Source: Pseudoips prasinana (taxonomy: Eukaryota; Arthropoda; Insecta; Lepidoptera; Nolidae). From it: DNA of 64,000 nucleotides. A program made the translations under genes and the position numbers. Below the pieces are notes generated by a model, which did not search any database, had not been told where the DNA came from, and was given only the letters and a program-made list of their open reading frames with translations. The stretch is taken from NCBI GenBank assembly GCA_951640165.1, contig OX621240.1, positions 5,964,713 to 6,028,712 on the forward strand, written 5' to 3'. Shown piece after piece: positions 10,543 to 20,458 of this stretch. How positions within the stretch are numbered: the first letter of the stretch is position 1; every line of letters starts with the position of its first letter.

Positions 10543-10742
10543 AGACTCGCACTGACACAATTATCGTATTCGAAGTGGTGTCAGAGTTGTTCAAGCCGCC
10601 CAGTAGCCCTCTGACATGGCTTAACGACTGTTGTCTAATGACCGACAACTTAACGTTACATTCGAAGTATGGAGACGCTCAGATATTAGCGAGCTTAGTT
10701 GCATAACCTCAACGATCACTTCCAGATAGGTGAGAATATCTA
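10543..10742 (-). mobile_element. family K (5S-rRNA-derived SINE-like), diverged copy
   Basis: The minus strand keeps the head (GGAAGTGATCGTTGAGGTTA) and the tail block (AAGCCATGTCAGAGG, CAACTCTGACAC) of the better copy at 60961. Part of the 5S-like middle is lost. Confidence 0.6.
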
Positions 10743-10947
10743 AGTATGAGCGCCTCACTCGCTTCTTTCCAACCTCAATTGAACGAGCTACAGTTCAACA
10801 AAATGTCGGTAATAACCAACCCTCTCTTACATCTTCACATCACTAACCACCCCGAATCAAAAGGGGTGCCCTCCGGCGAGGGTACTTATTTACTAGACGG
10901 TTTCAGCCCACGCTCGCCTCTAAAGCCTCCTAGGCCAACTGTAAACA

Positions 10948-11292
10948 TCACACTAATATTATAACGGCAAAAGTTTGTGAGTGTGTAACTGTGTGAGTGT
11001 GTATGTTTGTTACTTCTTCACGTCTCAAAATCACTTCACGTTCAATAAAATTTGGTATGGAGTTAGCTGACACCCTAGATAATAATAATAATAATCTTTA
11101 TTCAATAAGGATTTTGTACATTGTATCTATCTTAAAATTAAAAGCACAATTTTTATAAGAAACTAGTAATGCGAAGATAGAGTAAACGGCGATGTCCGTG
11201 CTAGTATACACTGTGTGACAGACACCAAAAGATTAACGCATAAGCTATAATTTATAAAGTTCAACGCGGGTAAAACCGCAGGGCACAGCTAA
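10948..11292 (+). mobile_element. short Helitron interrupted by a LINE tail
   Basis: The 5' end is TCACACTAATATT (A before it). The 3' end is CGCGGGTAAAACCGC...GCACAGCTAA followed by T. The middle is split by the insert at 11083-11236. Confidence 0.75.
11083..11236 (-). mobile_element. LINE 3'-tail insertion in a Helitron
   Basis: The minus-strand end reads TTGAATAAAGATT(ATT)n, a LINE-like tail with a simple repeat. It sits between sequence that is contiguous in other Helitron copies. Possible short AGAT duplications flank it. Confidence 0.55.
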
Positions 11293-11604
11293 TCATATAT
11301 AAAACCTTCTAAACTCAATTGGGCATAGCCCTATTTCTACAAAAGGCGACCCATTTCAATGTCTTAATTCAGATTCTAAGAAACTTGTCTCTTTTTAGCT
11401 CAATTTGATTACTGTTACTTACTAGAACTTTATAAGTTTCACTCTATGTTATTATGTCTGCCGCGTCGGGCTCGCAATAGCTTGTTCACACGTAGATAAC
11501 GTAATAAGGTCGGTGTGTAATCACTAGTATCTTATTAGGGATGGTGTCGGATCAAAAAGCTTTATAAGGTTCTTTTTAGCGAGATATATTCTCGGTATTA
11601 TTCC
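11293..11604. other. unassigned sequence
   Basis: Nothing recognisable is seen here. Confidence 0.4.
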
Positions 11605-11760
11605 TAACGCTACGTCCTAGGTAGGCGGTTCTAAGCGAACGCGATTATGCAACGATGACACGCGAATTCAATGAGATGCGGTGCGACGCGGCGGCTATGT
11701 CCTACGTGCACGCTTCATAATCGCGTTCGCTTTGAACCGCCTACGTAGGACGTAGCGTTA
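11605..11760. mobile_element. MITE with 44-bp terminal inverted repeats
   Basis: The arms start TAACGCTACGTCCTAGGTAGG at the left and mirror this at the right with two or three mismatches. The centre is GC-rich (GGTGCGACGCGGCGG). No clear target duplication outside the arms. Confidence 0.75.
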
Positions 11761-11798
11761 GTCATGAAGTTGTGCGGTACTTACTTACTTATCAATTA

Positions 11799-12105
11799 CT
11801 AGCTATGCCCCGCGATTTCACCCGGGTCAAATTTTATAAATTATCACCGCTCCTCCCGCGTAGGTGATAGCGTGATAATATGTAGCCTATATGTTGACCC
11901 GATCTCTTAGTAATACTCATGCAAAATTTGAAGTAGATCCATGCAGTACTTTTTGAGTTTAGCCCGGACTTACATACATACAAGCAGACAAAAATTCTAA
12001 AAACTATATTTTTGACTTCGATATCGATTGTAGATCACGCCGCAAGTATTCTTTAAAAAAAAATATTCAATGTACAGTTTTGACTTTCCTACAATTTTAT
12101 TCTTG
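11799..12105 (-). mobile_element. non-autonomous Helitron, about 320-bp family
   Basis: CTAG terminus at 11799-11802 with T beyond on the minus strand. The body is closely similar to the copy at 9931, including the GACAAAAATTCT segment. Confidence 0.8.
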
Positions 12106-12111
12106 TTGTTA

Positions 12112-12326
12112 CCCTAGCGTCAAAGTTGTTCTAGACGCCCATTAGGCCTCTGACATGGCTTAAAGACTGTGTCCTAATGGCTACAACCGGGACTGACAGC
12201 TTAACGTGCCTCACAAAGCACCGAGACGCTCAGAAACTAAACCACTTTGGTGCGCTCACCCATTTATGGACTGACTGTGAGCCTAGTTAACCTCGCCAAT
12301 CACTTACGGAACGGTGAGAGCATCTA
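12112..12326 (-). mobile_element. family K (5S-rRNA-derived SINE-like)
   Basis: The minus strand begins AGATGCTCTCACC, then carries 5S-like words GGCGAGGTTAACTAGGC and CATAAATGGGTGAGC, then the K tail (AAGCCATGTCAGAGG). Confidence 0.75.
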
Positions 12327-12338
12327 TTTCATTATATC

Positions 12339-12519
12339 TAAGGCCTCATACGCTCTATGCGGTTAGCCGGAATGCGGTCAGCCGTCAGCAATCAATACTG
12401 CTGACCTGCTGCCGCATCACAGTGCGAATAAAAACAACTTTCTCGTGCAAATATCTGAGTACGGTCAGCCGCACGGCTGGCCGCATTGCGGCTAGCCACA
12501 TAGTGCGTAAGGGGCCTTA
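12339..12519. mobile_element. MITE, 181 bp, about 45-bp inverted repeats
   Basis: The left arm starts TAAGGCCTCATACGC and the right arm mirrors it (GCGTAAGGGGCCTTA). GC-rich subterminal words GGTTAGCCG and CGGCTAGCC pair. The superfamily is unknown. Confidence 0.75.
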
Positions 12520-12721
12520 TACTCACTGTCAGTTAGAAACGTTGTACTGTGTCTTATCCGTCGTCAAAATATAGAGGTTATAAATTGAACAGTGTTTGTG
12601 TTGTCAAGTATGGTATGCAATTTCTTCGTTGTTTGTGAACTGGTTTTAGTACGGTAAAACCAAAGTGCAGGTGTGAATACAGATAGAGTAATTGTACATT
12701 AATAAAATTATCTTTATTGTA

Positions 12722-12847
12722 CAGACGCCAGCTACCCCAATCTGTCAAATTTCTTATATAGATTTTCAACTTCATCACAAAAGCATAAGGTTCACTTTCA
12801 ATTAGGAAAGTTTGACAGATCGGTGTAGCTTGATGTGCTGGCGTCTG
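12722..12847. mobile_element. MITE family G, copy 2
   Basis: It is flanked by TA (12720-12721 and 12848-12849). The left arm has lost a short block after CAGACGCCAGC that is present in the other copies. Confidence 0.8.
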
Positions 12848-12969
12848 TACACCTACGAACATAAAAATAATATAATAACTTAACATATGGCTATTAAAGT
12901 ACAATGGTATGGTGATATACATATCTACTTATAAATTTCTAAATACATACAGATTAAAGATATATTACA

Positions 12970-13070
12970 CTCAGGCACAGAACAAATAATTGTGCTTATC
13001 ACACAAAGTTTTATCCTGGGCGGGGATCGAACCACGACCTTTAGCATACAGGGTCACTAACTACTAGACT
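12970..13070 (-). mobile_element. tRNA-headed SINE fragment, SINE-C-like
   Basis: The minus strand carries GGTTCGATCCCCGCC and an ACAAATAATTGTG body segment, as in the SINE-C group, but the copy is short and diverged. Confidence 0.45.
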
Positions 13071-13079
13071 GGACTGGAA

Positions 13080-13977
13080 GGTATTTTATTAATTGTTTGC
13101 AAAACATACAACCATCTTATACTTTTGTTGTATATATTTGTTATCTTCTAGATTGTAAGAAACTCAACTGATCCCTAAATAAACAGGCTTGCCTAGTTTA
13201 GCGATCAGATGGTTATAGTTATCTACTGCTCCACCATCACATATTTGTCCATCATGCCTTTAGGTACAGAGTCGAGTCGGGGTGAGCCCTCTGCTCGTAA
13301 CACAGGTTAATTCCTAGCACGGGAGAGAGGTGTTTGTTCTCTCTGACTTACGGTTGTACCACTATGCGCTAGAAACTAATTTATTATAGTATAGACACTT
13401 TTTATTGCAAATAAAGAATTATTATTATTATATATATTATTATATTATTATCAGATTTAAATGGGATTAGCATTCGCTATGGATTAAAGAGGATGATTAA
13501 AATTGGTTAAAAAAGCAATGTAGATATCGCGTAAATAAACGGTTAATATAATAATCTCCTCCGTTGTAAGTCTTATTCTTGCCTGAAAGATCCCGATATC
13601 ACCTTTTAGCCCAACCCGAGACTCAAACCCAGGCCTCTACTTCACTGTCTCCGCTAGACTAGGACCTAGGGAAAGTACAAATTCGTCAAAAGAATAATTG
13701 CTTGTACTTGGGGTTTTATAATGATAAAACCGTACAGTACATGCTACTCCAATCATCATCATATCAGTGGGCTTCCGACTACTTCTATATCCATAATCAA
13801 CCCAGTGAACGCAATGAATTCCCTAATTTCCTACATTAAAAGTTATATCTGCTACGTTGGGCGCCATATTTTTTTCGGTAGTAAAATGGTTGAGCAAACT
13901 CAACACATCTTAATGACAGATTCAGTAAAGTATTTTCATATTTTCTTTATGCAAATAACAGTATTATTTATTTTTAA
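13080..13977. other. mostly unassigned; SINE-A fragment near 13565-13670
   Basis: A decayed minus-strand SINE-A head lies at about 13565-13670. A CATCATCATATCAG word near 13755 suggests a worn RTE or family J tail. The rest is AT-rich with no gene seen. Confidence 0.4.
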
Positions 13978-14163
13978 CTAGCTGTGCCCCGCGGTTTTAC
14001 CCGCATCATACTTTATAAATTATAGCCTATGTGTTATTCGGATATGTAAGCTATATTACTACAAAGTTTCATCAAAATCTGCCAGGAAGTTTTTGCGTGA
14101 AAGAGTAATAAACATACACACTCACACACTCACAAACTTTCGCTCTAAATAATATTAGTGTGA
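13978..14163 (-). mobile_element. complete short Helitron (186 bp)
   Basis: The minus-strand 5' end is TCACACTAATATT preceded by A. The 3' end is CTAG followed by T, with a CGGGTAAAACCGCGG hairpin. Both Helitron termini are present. Confidence 0.85.
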
Positions 14164-14194
14164 TTAGTAGGATACTTAAGAAAGACAAATTGGT

Positions 14195-14345
14195 TTCTTC
14201 ATGTCAACCAAATGCCGTCTACTTCTGGACAAGATAACAAAGGATTTGTGTCCATAGTTTGGATATATAGGCCATAATTGCCACGCTTGGCAGAATAATC
14301 ATAATATGACAGTCATAGTGCTCAGAGAAACGCTGCTGACCGTTC
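14195..14345 (-). mobile_element. family J fragment
   Basis: It contains a GCCACGCTTGGCAGA segment and a decayed TCTACTTCTGGAC tail block matching the family J copy at 34560. Confidence 0.5.
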
Positions 14346-14361
14346 CCTGCTAACATCTATA

Positions 14362-14681
14362 GGTACATATAATAAAATCGTAGGAAAGTCAAAACCGTAC
14401 ATTGCATATATTTTTAAAAGGATACTTGGGGCGTGATCTGCAATCGATATCGAAGCCAAAAATATAGATTTATGAATTTTTGTCTGTGTGTCTGTTTGTC
14501 TGTATGTATGTCCGGGCTAAACTCAAAAAGCACTGCATGGATTTACTTAAAATTTTGCATGAATAATACTAAGAGATCGGGTCAAGATATAGGCTACATA
14601 TTATCACGCTATCACCTACGGGGGAGGGGCTGTAATAATGTTTAAAATTTAACGCGGGTAAAACCGCGGGGCACAGCTTGT
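14362..14681 (+). mobile_element. non-autonomous Helitron, about 320-bp family
   Basis: It lies in the opposite orientation to the copies at 9931 and 11799. The 3' hairpin CGCGGGTAAAACCGCG is intact, but the terminal tetranucleotide has decayed to CTTG. Confidence 0.75.
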
Positions 14682-14954
14682 AGCAGTTGTTGTATTCACT
14701 CGCGACAAATTCTTCGTCCGCCTATATCTTCATTTCGTAAGTAGTGAGTAAAACGAGTGAAATTCCTCGGATTCTGACTAACTAAATATCTACTCAAAAG
14801 TTATACCGGTAATTAATCAATCAGGTATAGCCACATAGATTTACTGTGTAATACCCAGAGTAATATGGGTGATTTAGTATATAATTATATTGAGCAGTAA
14901 CGTTTCTAACGTTATAAGCAATAATATGTATTCATCATCATCATCATCATCATA

Positions 14955-15806
14955 TCAGCCGAAAGACGTCCACTGCTGGACAAAGGCCTCCCCCAAAGAT
15001 CTCCACAATTGCCGGTCTTGTGCTATTCGCATCCAGCATTTTCCAGCGACCCGCACAAGATCATCGGTCCATCTTGTAGGGGGCCTGCCCACGCTGCGTC
15101 TTCCGGTTCGTGGTCGCCACTCGAGAACCTTTCTGCCCCAACGGCCGTCGGCTCTACGAGCTATGTGCCCCGCCCATTGCCACTTCAACTTGGCAATTCT
15201 TCGGGCTATGTCGGTGACTTTGGTTCGCCTGCGGATTTCGACATTTCTGATGCGATCCCGCAGGGAAACTCCGAGCATAGCCCTCTCCATTGCTCTTTGA
15301 GTGACCTTGAGCCTTCTAATAAGGCCCATAGTGAGCGACCACGTCTCTGTTCCGTATGTCATCACTGGCAACACACACTGGTCGAAGACATTCGACTTGA
15401 GACACTGCGCTATTTTGGACGAGAAGATGTTACGTAGCTTCCCGAACGCTGCCCAGCCGAGTTGGATTCTACGATTGACCTCCTTCTCGAAGTTGGACCT
15501 ACCTAGTTGGATGGTCTGTCCTAGGTAAATATAGTTCTCTACAACTTCGAGTGCAGAGTCACCAACTTTCAATTGAGTGGGTGCAACATGGACGTTTGAC
15601 ATGATTTTCGTCTTAGCCATGTTCATTTTCAGACCCACTTGTTGAGAGACTCTGCTGAGGTCATCGAGCATTGTACCGAGGTCTTCCATGGTCTCAGTCA
15701 GTCTGAGTGATGTACTCGCCATTGACATTGATGCCAAAGCCATTCCAGTCCAGAAGCTTGAAGACGTCTTCCAATGCAGCGGTGAACAGTTTCGGAGATA
15801 TAACAT
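14955..15806 (-). pseudogene. RTE ORF C-terminal part, frameshifted
   Basis: This second frame carries VGLKMNMAKTKIMSN, NYIYLGQTIQL and the C-terminal RRTKVTDIARRI and WRPRTGRRSVG segments. The stretch that encodes FADD in the copy near 1430 is deleted and replaced by about a dozen unrelated bases around 15700, so motif C is missing. Residues before this point are out of the ancestral frame. Confidence 0.85.
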
Positions 15807-17467
15807 ATCCCTGTCTCACGCCTCGCTGCAAGTGGATAGGTTTCGAGATCTGGTCCTGGAGTGCGCACTGACATAGTGGCGTTTTCATACAAACACTTTA
15901 TCACCTCGATATACCGGTAGTCAATTTGGCACCTTATGAGAGACCTCAGCACGGCCCATGTTTCGATAGAATCAAAGGCTTTCTCATACAACACAAACGC
16001 TAAGCACAGTGGCTTGTTATACTCTTCGGTCTTCTGTATAACTTGCCGCAGCGTATGTATGTGGTCTATGGTGCTAAAGCCTTTTCGGAAACCGGCTTGT
16101 TCGGGAGGCTGGAAGTCGTCAAACCTGCGCGCGAGACGGTTCGTAACGACCCTCGAAAACAACTTGTAAACATGGCTCAGCAGTGTGATGGGTCTATAAT
16201 TCTTCAATAGGGTCTTGTCGCCCTTTTTGAAGAAGAGCACCACCACACTTCTGTGCCATGCTTGTGGCGTTTGACCATCTAGTATGACGGAGTTAAATAA
16301 CTTCTGAAGGGCCCGTAGGATTGGTGTACCACCCGCCTTCAGAAGCTCTGCTGTAACTCCATCATCACCAGGCGCCTTGTTGTTCTTGAGTTGTTTAAGA
16401 GCCATTCTAATCTCGTACAGGCTGACGTCCGGGATGTCTTCGGTGTAGTGTCGGGTTAGTCGTGCTCTGGGATCTGAGGCATGACTTTTGACAGGTGGCT
16501 GTGTTGTCGTATATAACTGTCCGTAGAACTTCTCGATCTCTCCCATCAACTCAGGTTTAGACGTGACGATTCTACCATCCTCAGTCTTCAGCTTCATCAG
16601 TTGGCTCTGTCCAACAGACAGAGCTCTTGCGAACACTTTAGAGCCTTTGTTCCGCTCGATAGCCTCTTTAATACTAATTGTATTAAATTGCCGCGTGTCG
16701 CGAGTCAAAGACTTTGAGATCTGTCTGTTGAGCTGCCGATATCTGGTAGCATCATCTGATGATGTCAGAACCATTTTCCGTCTATCTTCCATTAGTTGCA
16801 GGGTAAAGTCAGAGATCTTTTTAGTTCTGTTTGTACGACGGGCCTTGAAGACCTTAGACCCAGCCGTATGGACAGCTTCTACGAACCTGTCATAGTATGA
16901 GTCCACTTCCTCGCAGTCTGCTAGGCATTCGAAACGGTTTTGCAGTTCGAGCTGAAATGGTTCGGGGTTTTGGACGTGGATAGGTAAAGGTCGGAGCGTA
17001 GACTTTATCAGTCGGGACCTCTGGAGTTTGACATTAAGGTTCAATGAGCCTCTGACCAGTCTGTGATCGCTCCCGGTTTTAACCGCATTGATCACGGAGA
17101 CATCATTGAACATCTGTCGTCTCGTCGACAAGATAAAGTCTATCTCATTTTTAGTTTTACCATCGGGGCTCACCCAGGTCCATTTGCGGTGATCCGGCTT
17201 CCTGAAGAAGGAATTCATCATAAAGAGTCCCTCCTTCTCCATGAAGTCGGCCAACATTTGGCCCCGGGGGTTCCGGTCTCCAGTTCCAAATTGCCCCACT
17301 CTCAGCTCATTACCGAATCGTTTGCCCAGCTTCGCGTTAAAGTCCCCCATGACCACAGTGAAATAGGAGTTAGAGGTATGTATGGCTCTGGATATGTCTT
17401 CATACATAACCTCGACTTCATCGTCGGAGTGTGTCGAAGTGGGTGCGTATACCTGTATAACCTTCAA
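15698..17467 (-). pseudogene. RTE ORF: endonuclease C-half and reverse transcriptase (dead)
   Basis: This open frame has about 589 codons. Residues 1-150 are endonuclease, with VVMGDFNAKLG and SDHRLVRG (the metal and phosphate-contact blocks). Reverse transcriptase follows, with NNKAPGDDG, NYRPITLLSHVYKLFSR and AGFRKGFSTIDHIHTL. Motif A reads FVLYEKAFDS instead of FVDYEKAFDS, so the catalytic Asp is replaced by Leu. The frame breaks before motif C. The remainder lies in another frame at 14955-15806. An internal Met begins the open stretch; the true ORF started further 5'. Confidence 0.9.
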
Positions 17468-17612
17468 CGAATACCGCTTGGTGATTCCTCGATTTTCACT
17501 AGGTTGTTCACGAGGGACTTGTGGACTATGAACCCGACACCACCTTGGGATATTTGGTCACCCTCCCGGTAATAGAGCAGGTTTCCGGATTTCAGTATTA
17601 TCGAGTGCTTGT

Positions 17613-17999
17613 AGGCACAAGCACTTAAATCTTAAATACGTATTGTAACACGCATTGTTAAATACGTCAAATAACAACTTAATAATCTAATATAGATCGC
17701 CACCTCATAACTAATATTCGATTATTTATCTAATATTACTTAATCCGAGTTAAGTGTGAGTTGTGTGAACACTGACGTTTGTCAGTGTCATACTTGAATA
17801 TTGACAGCGCCAGGTAGATGTAAAACAGAATCGGTCATTATCCGTCGAGCGAGTAGTTAGTGTAAGTAACTTTTATGATTTAATGTAATCTGGAGTTCTT
17901 ATGTAGTAAATACATATATGTTTGATATATGTATTTTAGATAATTATATATTTACCTACAAAGTGTAGATGTACTCCTCTTTAATATTTGATTCCAACC
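17613..17999. other. unassigned AT-rich sequence
   Basis: No gene was recognised. A short palindrome around ACTGACGTTTGTCAGT lies near 17770. Confidence 0.4.
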
Positions 18000-18205
18000 T
18001 TTTCTGTTTCTTTTAATCTTTCTCCTTTTACTGAACTTGCTACACCTTTTATCCGTTTCATTTCATACAACTCCTGTCCATCCTAAGGTTGACTGTAAGA
18101 AATCGCACCTAGCGATAAGACCGCCCTTGCAAATTATTATGCTACTATTTAAATTCTATTTTTGTAATTAATTTGGTGTACAATAAAGAGTATTCTATTG
18201 TAAAT
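18000..18205 (+). mobile_element. LINE 3' UTR fragment
   Basis: It contains the AGCGATAAGACCGCC hairpin word and ends GGTGTACAATAAAGAG with a TATTC start, matching the 3' end of the LINE at 5007 in the opposite orientation. Confidence 0.6.
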
Positions 18206-18409
18206 AATATTGTTATGGTACTGATCATATTTCATTTCGAGCCGTTCCATTCGTTTTACAGTATTAAGGTTCAATCATATTATTTAGATATTATAAATAA
18301 TACCTCAATAGTAGCGACCCGGAGTTACTAGCTCGTGGTAATGACAACATTATTTTTTTTTAATTGTTTATTCATAAAAGAAAATTACATTTTTACAATT
18401 AAATTGTTC

Positions 18410-18438
18410 CTCGCCAAGCGACAAAGCTTGTTGGCGAG
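18410..18438. other. stem-loop in LINE 3' UTR
   Basis: Arms CTCGCCAA and TTGGCGAG enclose a 13-base loop, about 60 bp before the 3' end of the LINE. It may be a 3' recognition structure for the element's reverse transcriptase; that role is inference. Confidence 0.6.
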
Positions 18439-18607
18439 ACGCGCTCGTTTATATAATATTAAAGGTAGTCACAATTTTTATTATACTAAGTATATACTTA
18501 AATATTTTAAAATCTTAAATCTATGTTAAAACTAAAACACAACAAAGAGAAAACATAATTATAACAAAACAGCTCATCTAGACACGCGGCAGCGTGTCGA
18601 TCCAAGT

Positions 18608-20458
18608 TCAATCATCTAGTCGATCTACAGCATCGCGCGAATGTAACTCACTGATAACAGTGTCACATTCGCCGAGCAGTATGTCCTTAAGTTTACGTTT
18701 TATTAAATATCTACTTATTTTAGGTTCTAATCTTAGTAAGTCTATTTCGTTAAATATTTTAGGGACTAGATATTCAGTCATCCTCTCTCCATAGTAGTTT
18801 TTAATTTTTGGTTTAATAAATTTTTCCTGTCTTACATTTCTAGTATTATATGAATTATTAATTTTAGTTTTATTTTCATCTGTATAGTAGTTTTCTATTG
18901 CTATTAAGAATTTTACTTTTAAGTCTATTGGTAATATTTTACATAAGGGATACAGCTTTTCATAATCTTTATTGCATTTTATTTTTACTTTTTTACTAAC
19001 TAAATATTTTATAAGTCTGGTCTGTATATATTTTATATCTTTTATATATGTTTTAAATGTACGCCCATATACACTAAGACCATAGCTGAATATCGAGTCT
19101 GCAAGAGAATAATAAACCATGGCCATTGTACGCTTGTTAATAACCGGATTAAGTTGGTAAAATTTACTCAGCACTGATCTTAGTCTATTGCACACTTCGT
19201 TTACATGTGGTTTGAGGTTGAAATTTCTATCTACAGTAAGTCCTAAATATGTATATGTGTTAACTGATTTTATCGTAGAACAATTGCAATTAATTTTATT
19301 TTTATGTATACAATCATATGTATGGCCTATTATTTTAATATTATCTATTGAAATGGACTTGGCTCTATGATTGTAGGGCGAGTGTATGTGCATGTACTTA
19401 GTTTTTTCTAGGTTTAAGATGATTCCATTATCATGTGCCCACTTTGTTATATTTTCGAAGTCATACTGGACATTATCAATTGCCTCTGACAGGTCTTTAG
19501 ACGCACAAAGTAGGCACATGTCATCGGCATACATATACACCCGGCATCTACTTACAACGTTGATGACACTGTTTACGTGCATGATATAGCCCACTGGACC
19601 GAACACTGAGCCGGTCGGCACGCCCAGGTCCACGAGAGCCTCTTCTCCCGCGACTCCATTGACTACAGTACATATCTTTCTGTTGGTGAGATACTCCTTG
19701 AACCATGCATTCGTGGGCCCACGGATCCCACATTCATCCATCGCCTGTAATAACACATTATGATTGAGGGTGTCGAACGCTTTTTTATAATCTATGAAGA
19801 GTGCTACAAGCTGTTTACCTGAGTTGAGACTCTCGTTGACGTGGTCCGCAAACCGGGTCAGCGCCGTGGTGGTACTACGACCTTTCCTGAAGCCGTGCTG
19901 TGCGTCCGACAAGATGTTATGACGCTCCAAGTACTTGTTTACTTGACCGACAATTACTTTTTCTACAATTTTATCTAATACCGGGAGTATCGCAATAGGC
20001 CTATAGTTCACATATTCGAGGTGGCTCCCAGACTTATATATAGGTCGGATAATCGCATACTTCAATTGGTCCGGGTATACAGCTTGACTCATACACATAT
20101 TAATGAAATTTGCTAATATTGGACTTAACGGTTTGCATGAGTATTTTATATCTCGAGCTCTTATCTTGTCAATTCCTGGCGATTTCTCTAATGATAGTGA
20201 GTTTATTATCTTTTCTATATCTAATGAGTTAACTTTCTTATATCTAAAACTTACTAAACTTGGTTCAACATAGTTATTTCTATCGAGAAAAGTGCTATTA
20301 CACGTATGCTTGATATTTTTTATTTCACTTGTAAATGTTTTCGCAAAATTGGTACAAACACTATACATATCATCTTGTTTACCCAAGTATCTCATAATCA
20401 CATTGTCTAAATTTGTTTTTCCCCGTCGCGTCCTAACCATGAGTTTATAGTTGCCCAT
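18608..20458 (-). CDS. LINE ORF2 C-terminal half: reverse transcriptase
   Basis: This frame encodes 616 residues. It contains SLEKSPGIDKIRARDI, NYRPIAILPVLDKIVEKV, HGFRKGRSTTTALTRF, motif A FIDYKKAFDTLNH, GVPTGSVFGP and motif C MYADDMCLL (active-site DD), then the thumb and C-terminus. The annotated Met lies upstream of the join; the real coding continues from 20407-21687 through a one-base shift in a G4A5 run near 20417-20425. All catalytic residues are present. Confidence 0.9.
   Translation of the reverse strand: MGNYKLMVRTRRGKTNLDNVIMRYLGKQDDMYSVCTNFAKTFTSEIKNIKHTCNSTFLDRNNYVEPSLVSFRYKKVNSLDIEKIINSLSLEKSPGIDKIRARDIKYSCKPLSPILANFINMCMSQAVYPDQLKYAIIRPIYKSGSHLEYVNYRPIAILPVLDKIVEKVIVGQVNKYLERHNILSDAQHGFRKGRSTTTALTRFADHVNESLNSGKQLVALFIDYKKAFDTLNHNVLLQAMDECGIRGPTNAWFKEYLTNRKICTVVNGVAGEEALVDLGVPTGSVFGPVGYIMHVNSVINVVSRCRVYMYADDMCLLCASKDLSEAIDNVQYDFENITKWAHDNGIILNLEKTKYMHIHSPYNHRAKSISIDNIKIIGHTYDCIHKNKINCNCSTIKSVNTYTYLGLTVDRNFNLKPHVNEVCNRLRSVLSKFYQLNPVINKRTMAMVYYSLADSIFSYGLSVYGRTFKTYIKDIKYIQTRLIKYLVSKKVKIKCNKDYEKLYPLCKILPIDLKVKFLIAIENYYTDENKTKINNSYNTRNVRQEKFIKPKIKNYYGERMTEYLVPKIFNEIDLLRLEPKISRYLIKRKLKDILLGECDTVISELHSRDAVDRLDD

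Larger units (their letters stand above)
14936..17612 (-). mobile_element. RTE-clade LINE, 5' truncated, longest copy
   Basis: It reads on the minus strand from inside the APE endonuclease domain through reverse transcriptase to a (TGA)n tail at 14936-14952. The 5' end is cut within the endonuclease (near the residues GGVGFIVHKS at about 17550). RTE elements move by target-primed reverse transcription. This copy shows at least two frameshifts, a small deletion near 17480 and loss of catalytic residues, so it is inactive. Confidence 0.92.

Noticed and set aside
10746..10964. 72-codon plus-strand ORF before the Helitron
   Set aside because: It runs into Helitron sequence, has no motif and no splice or start context.
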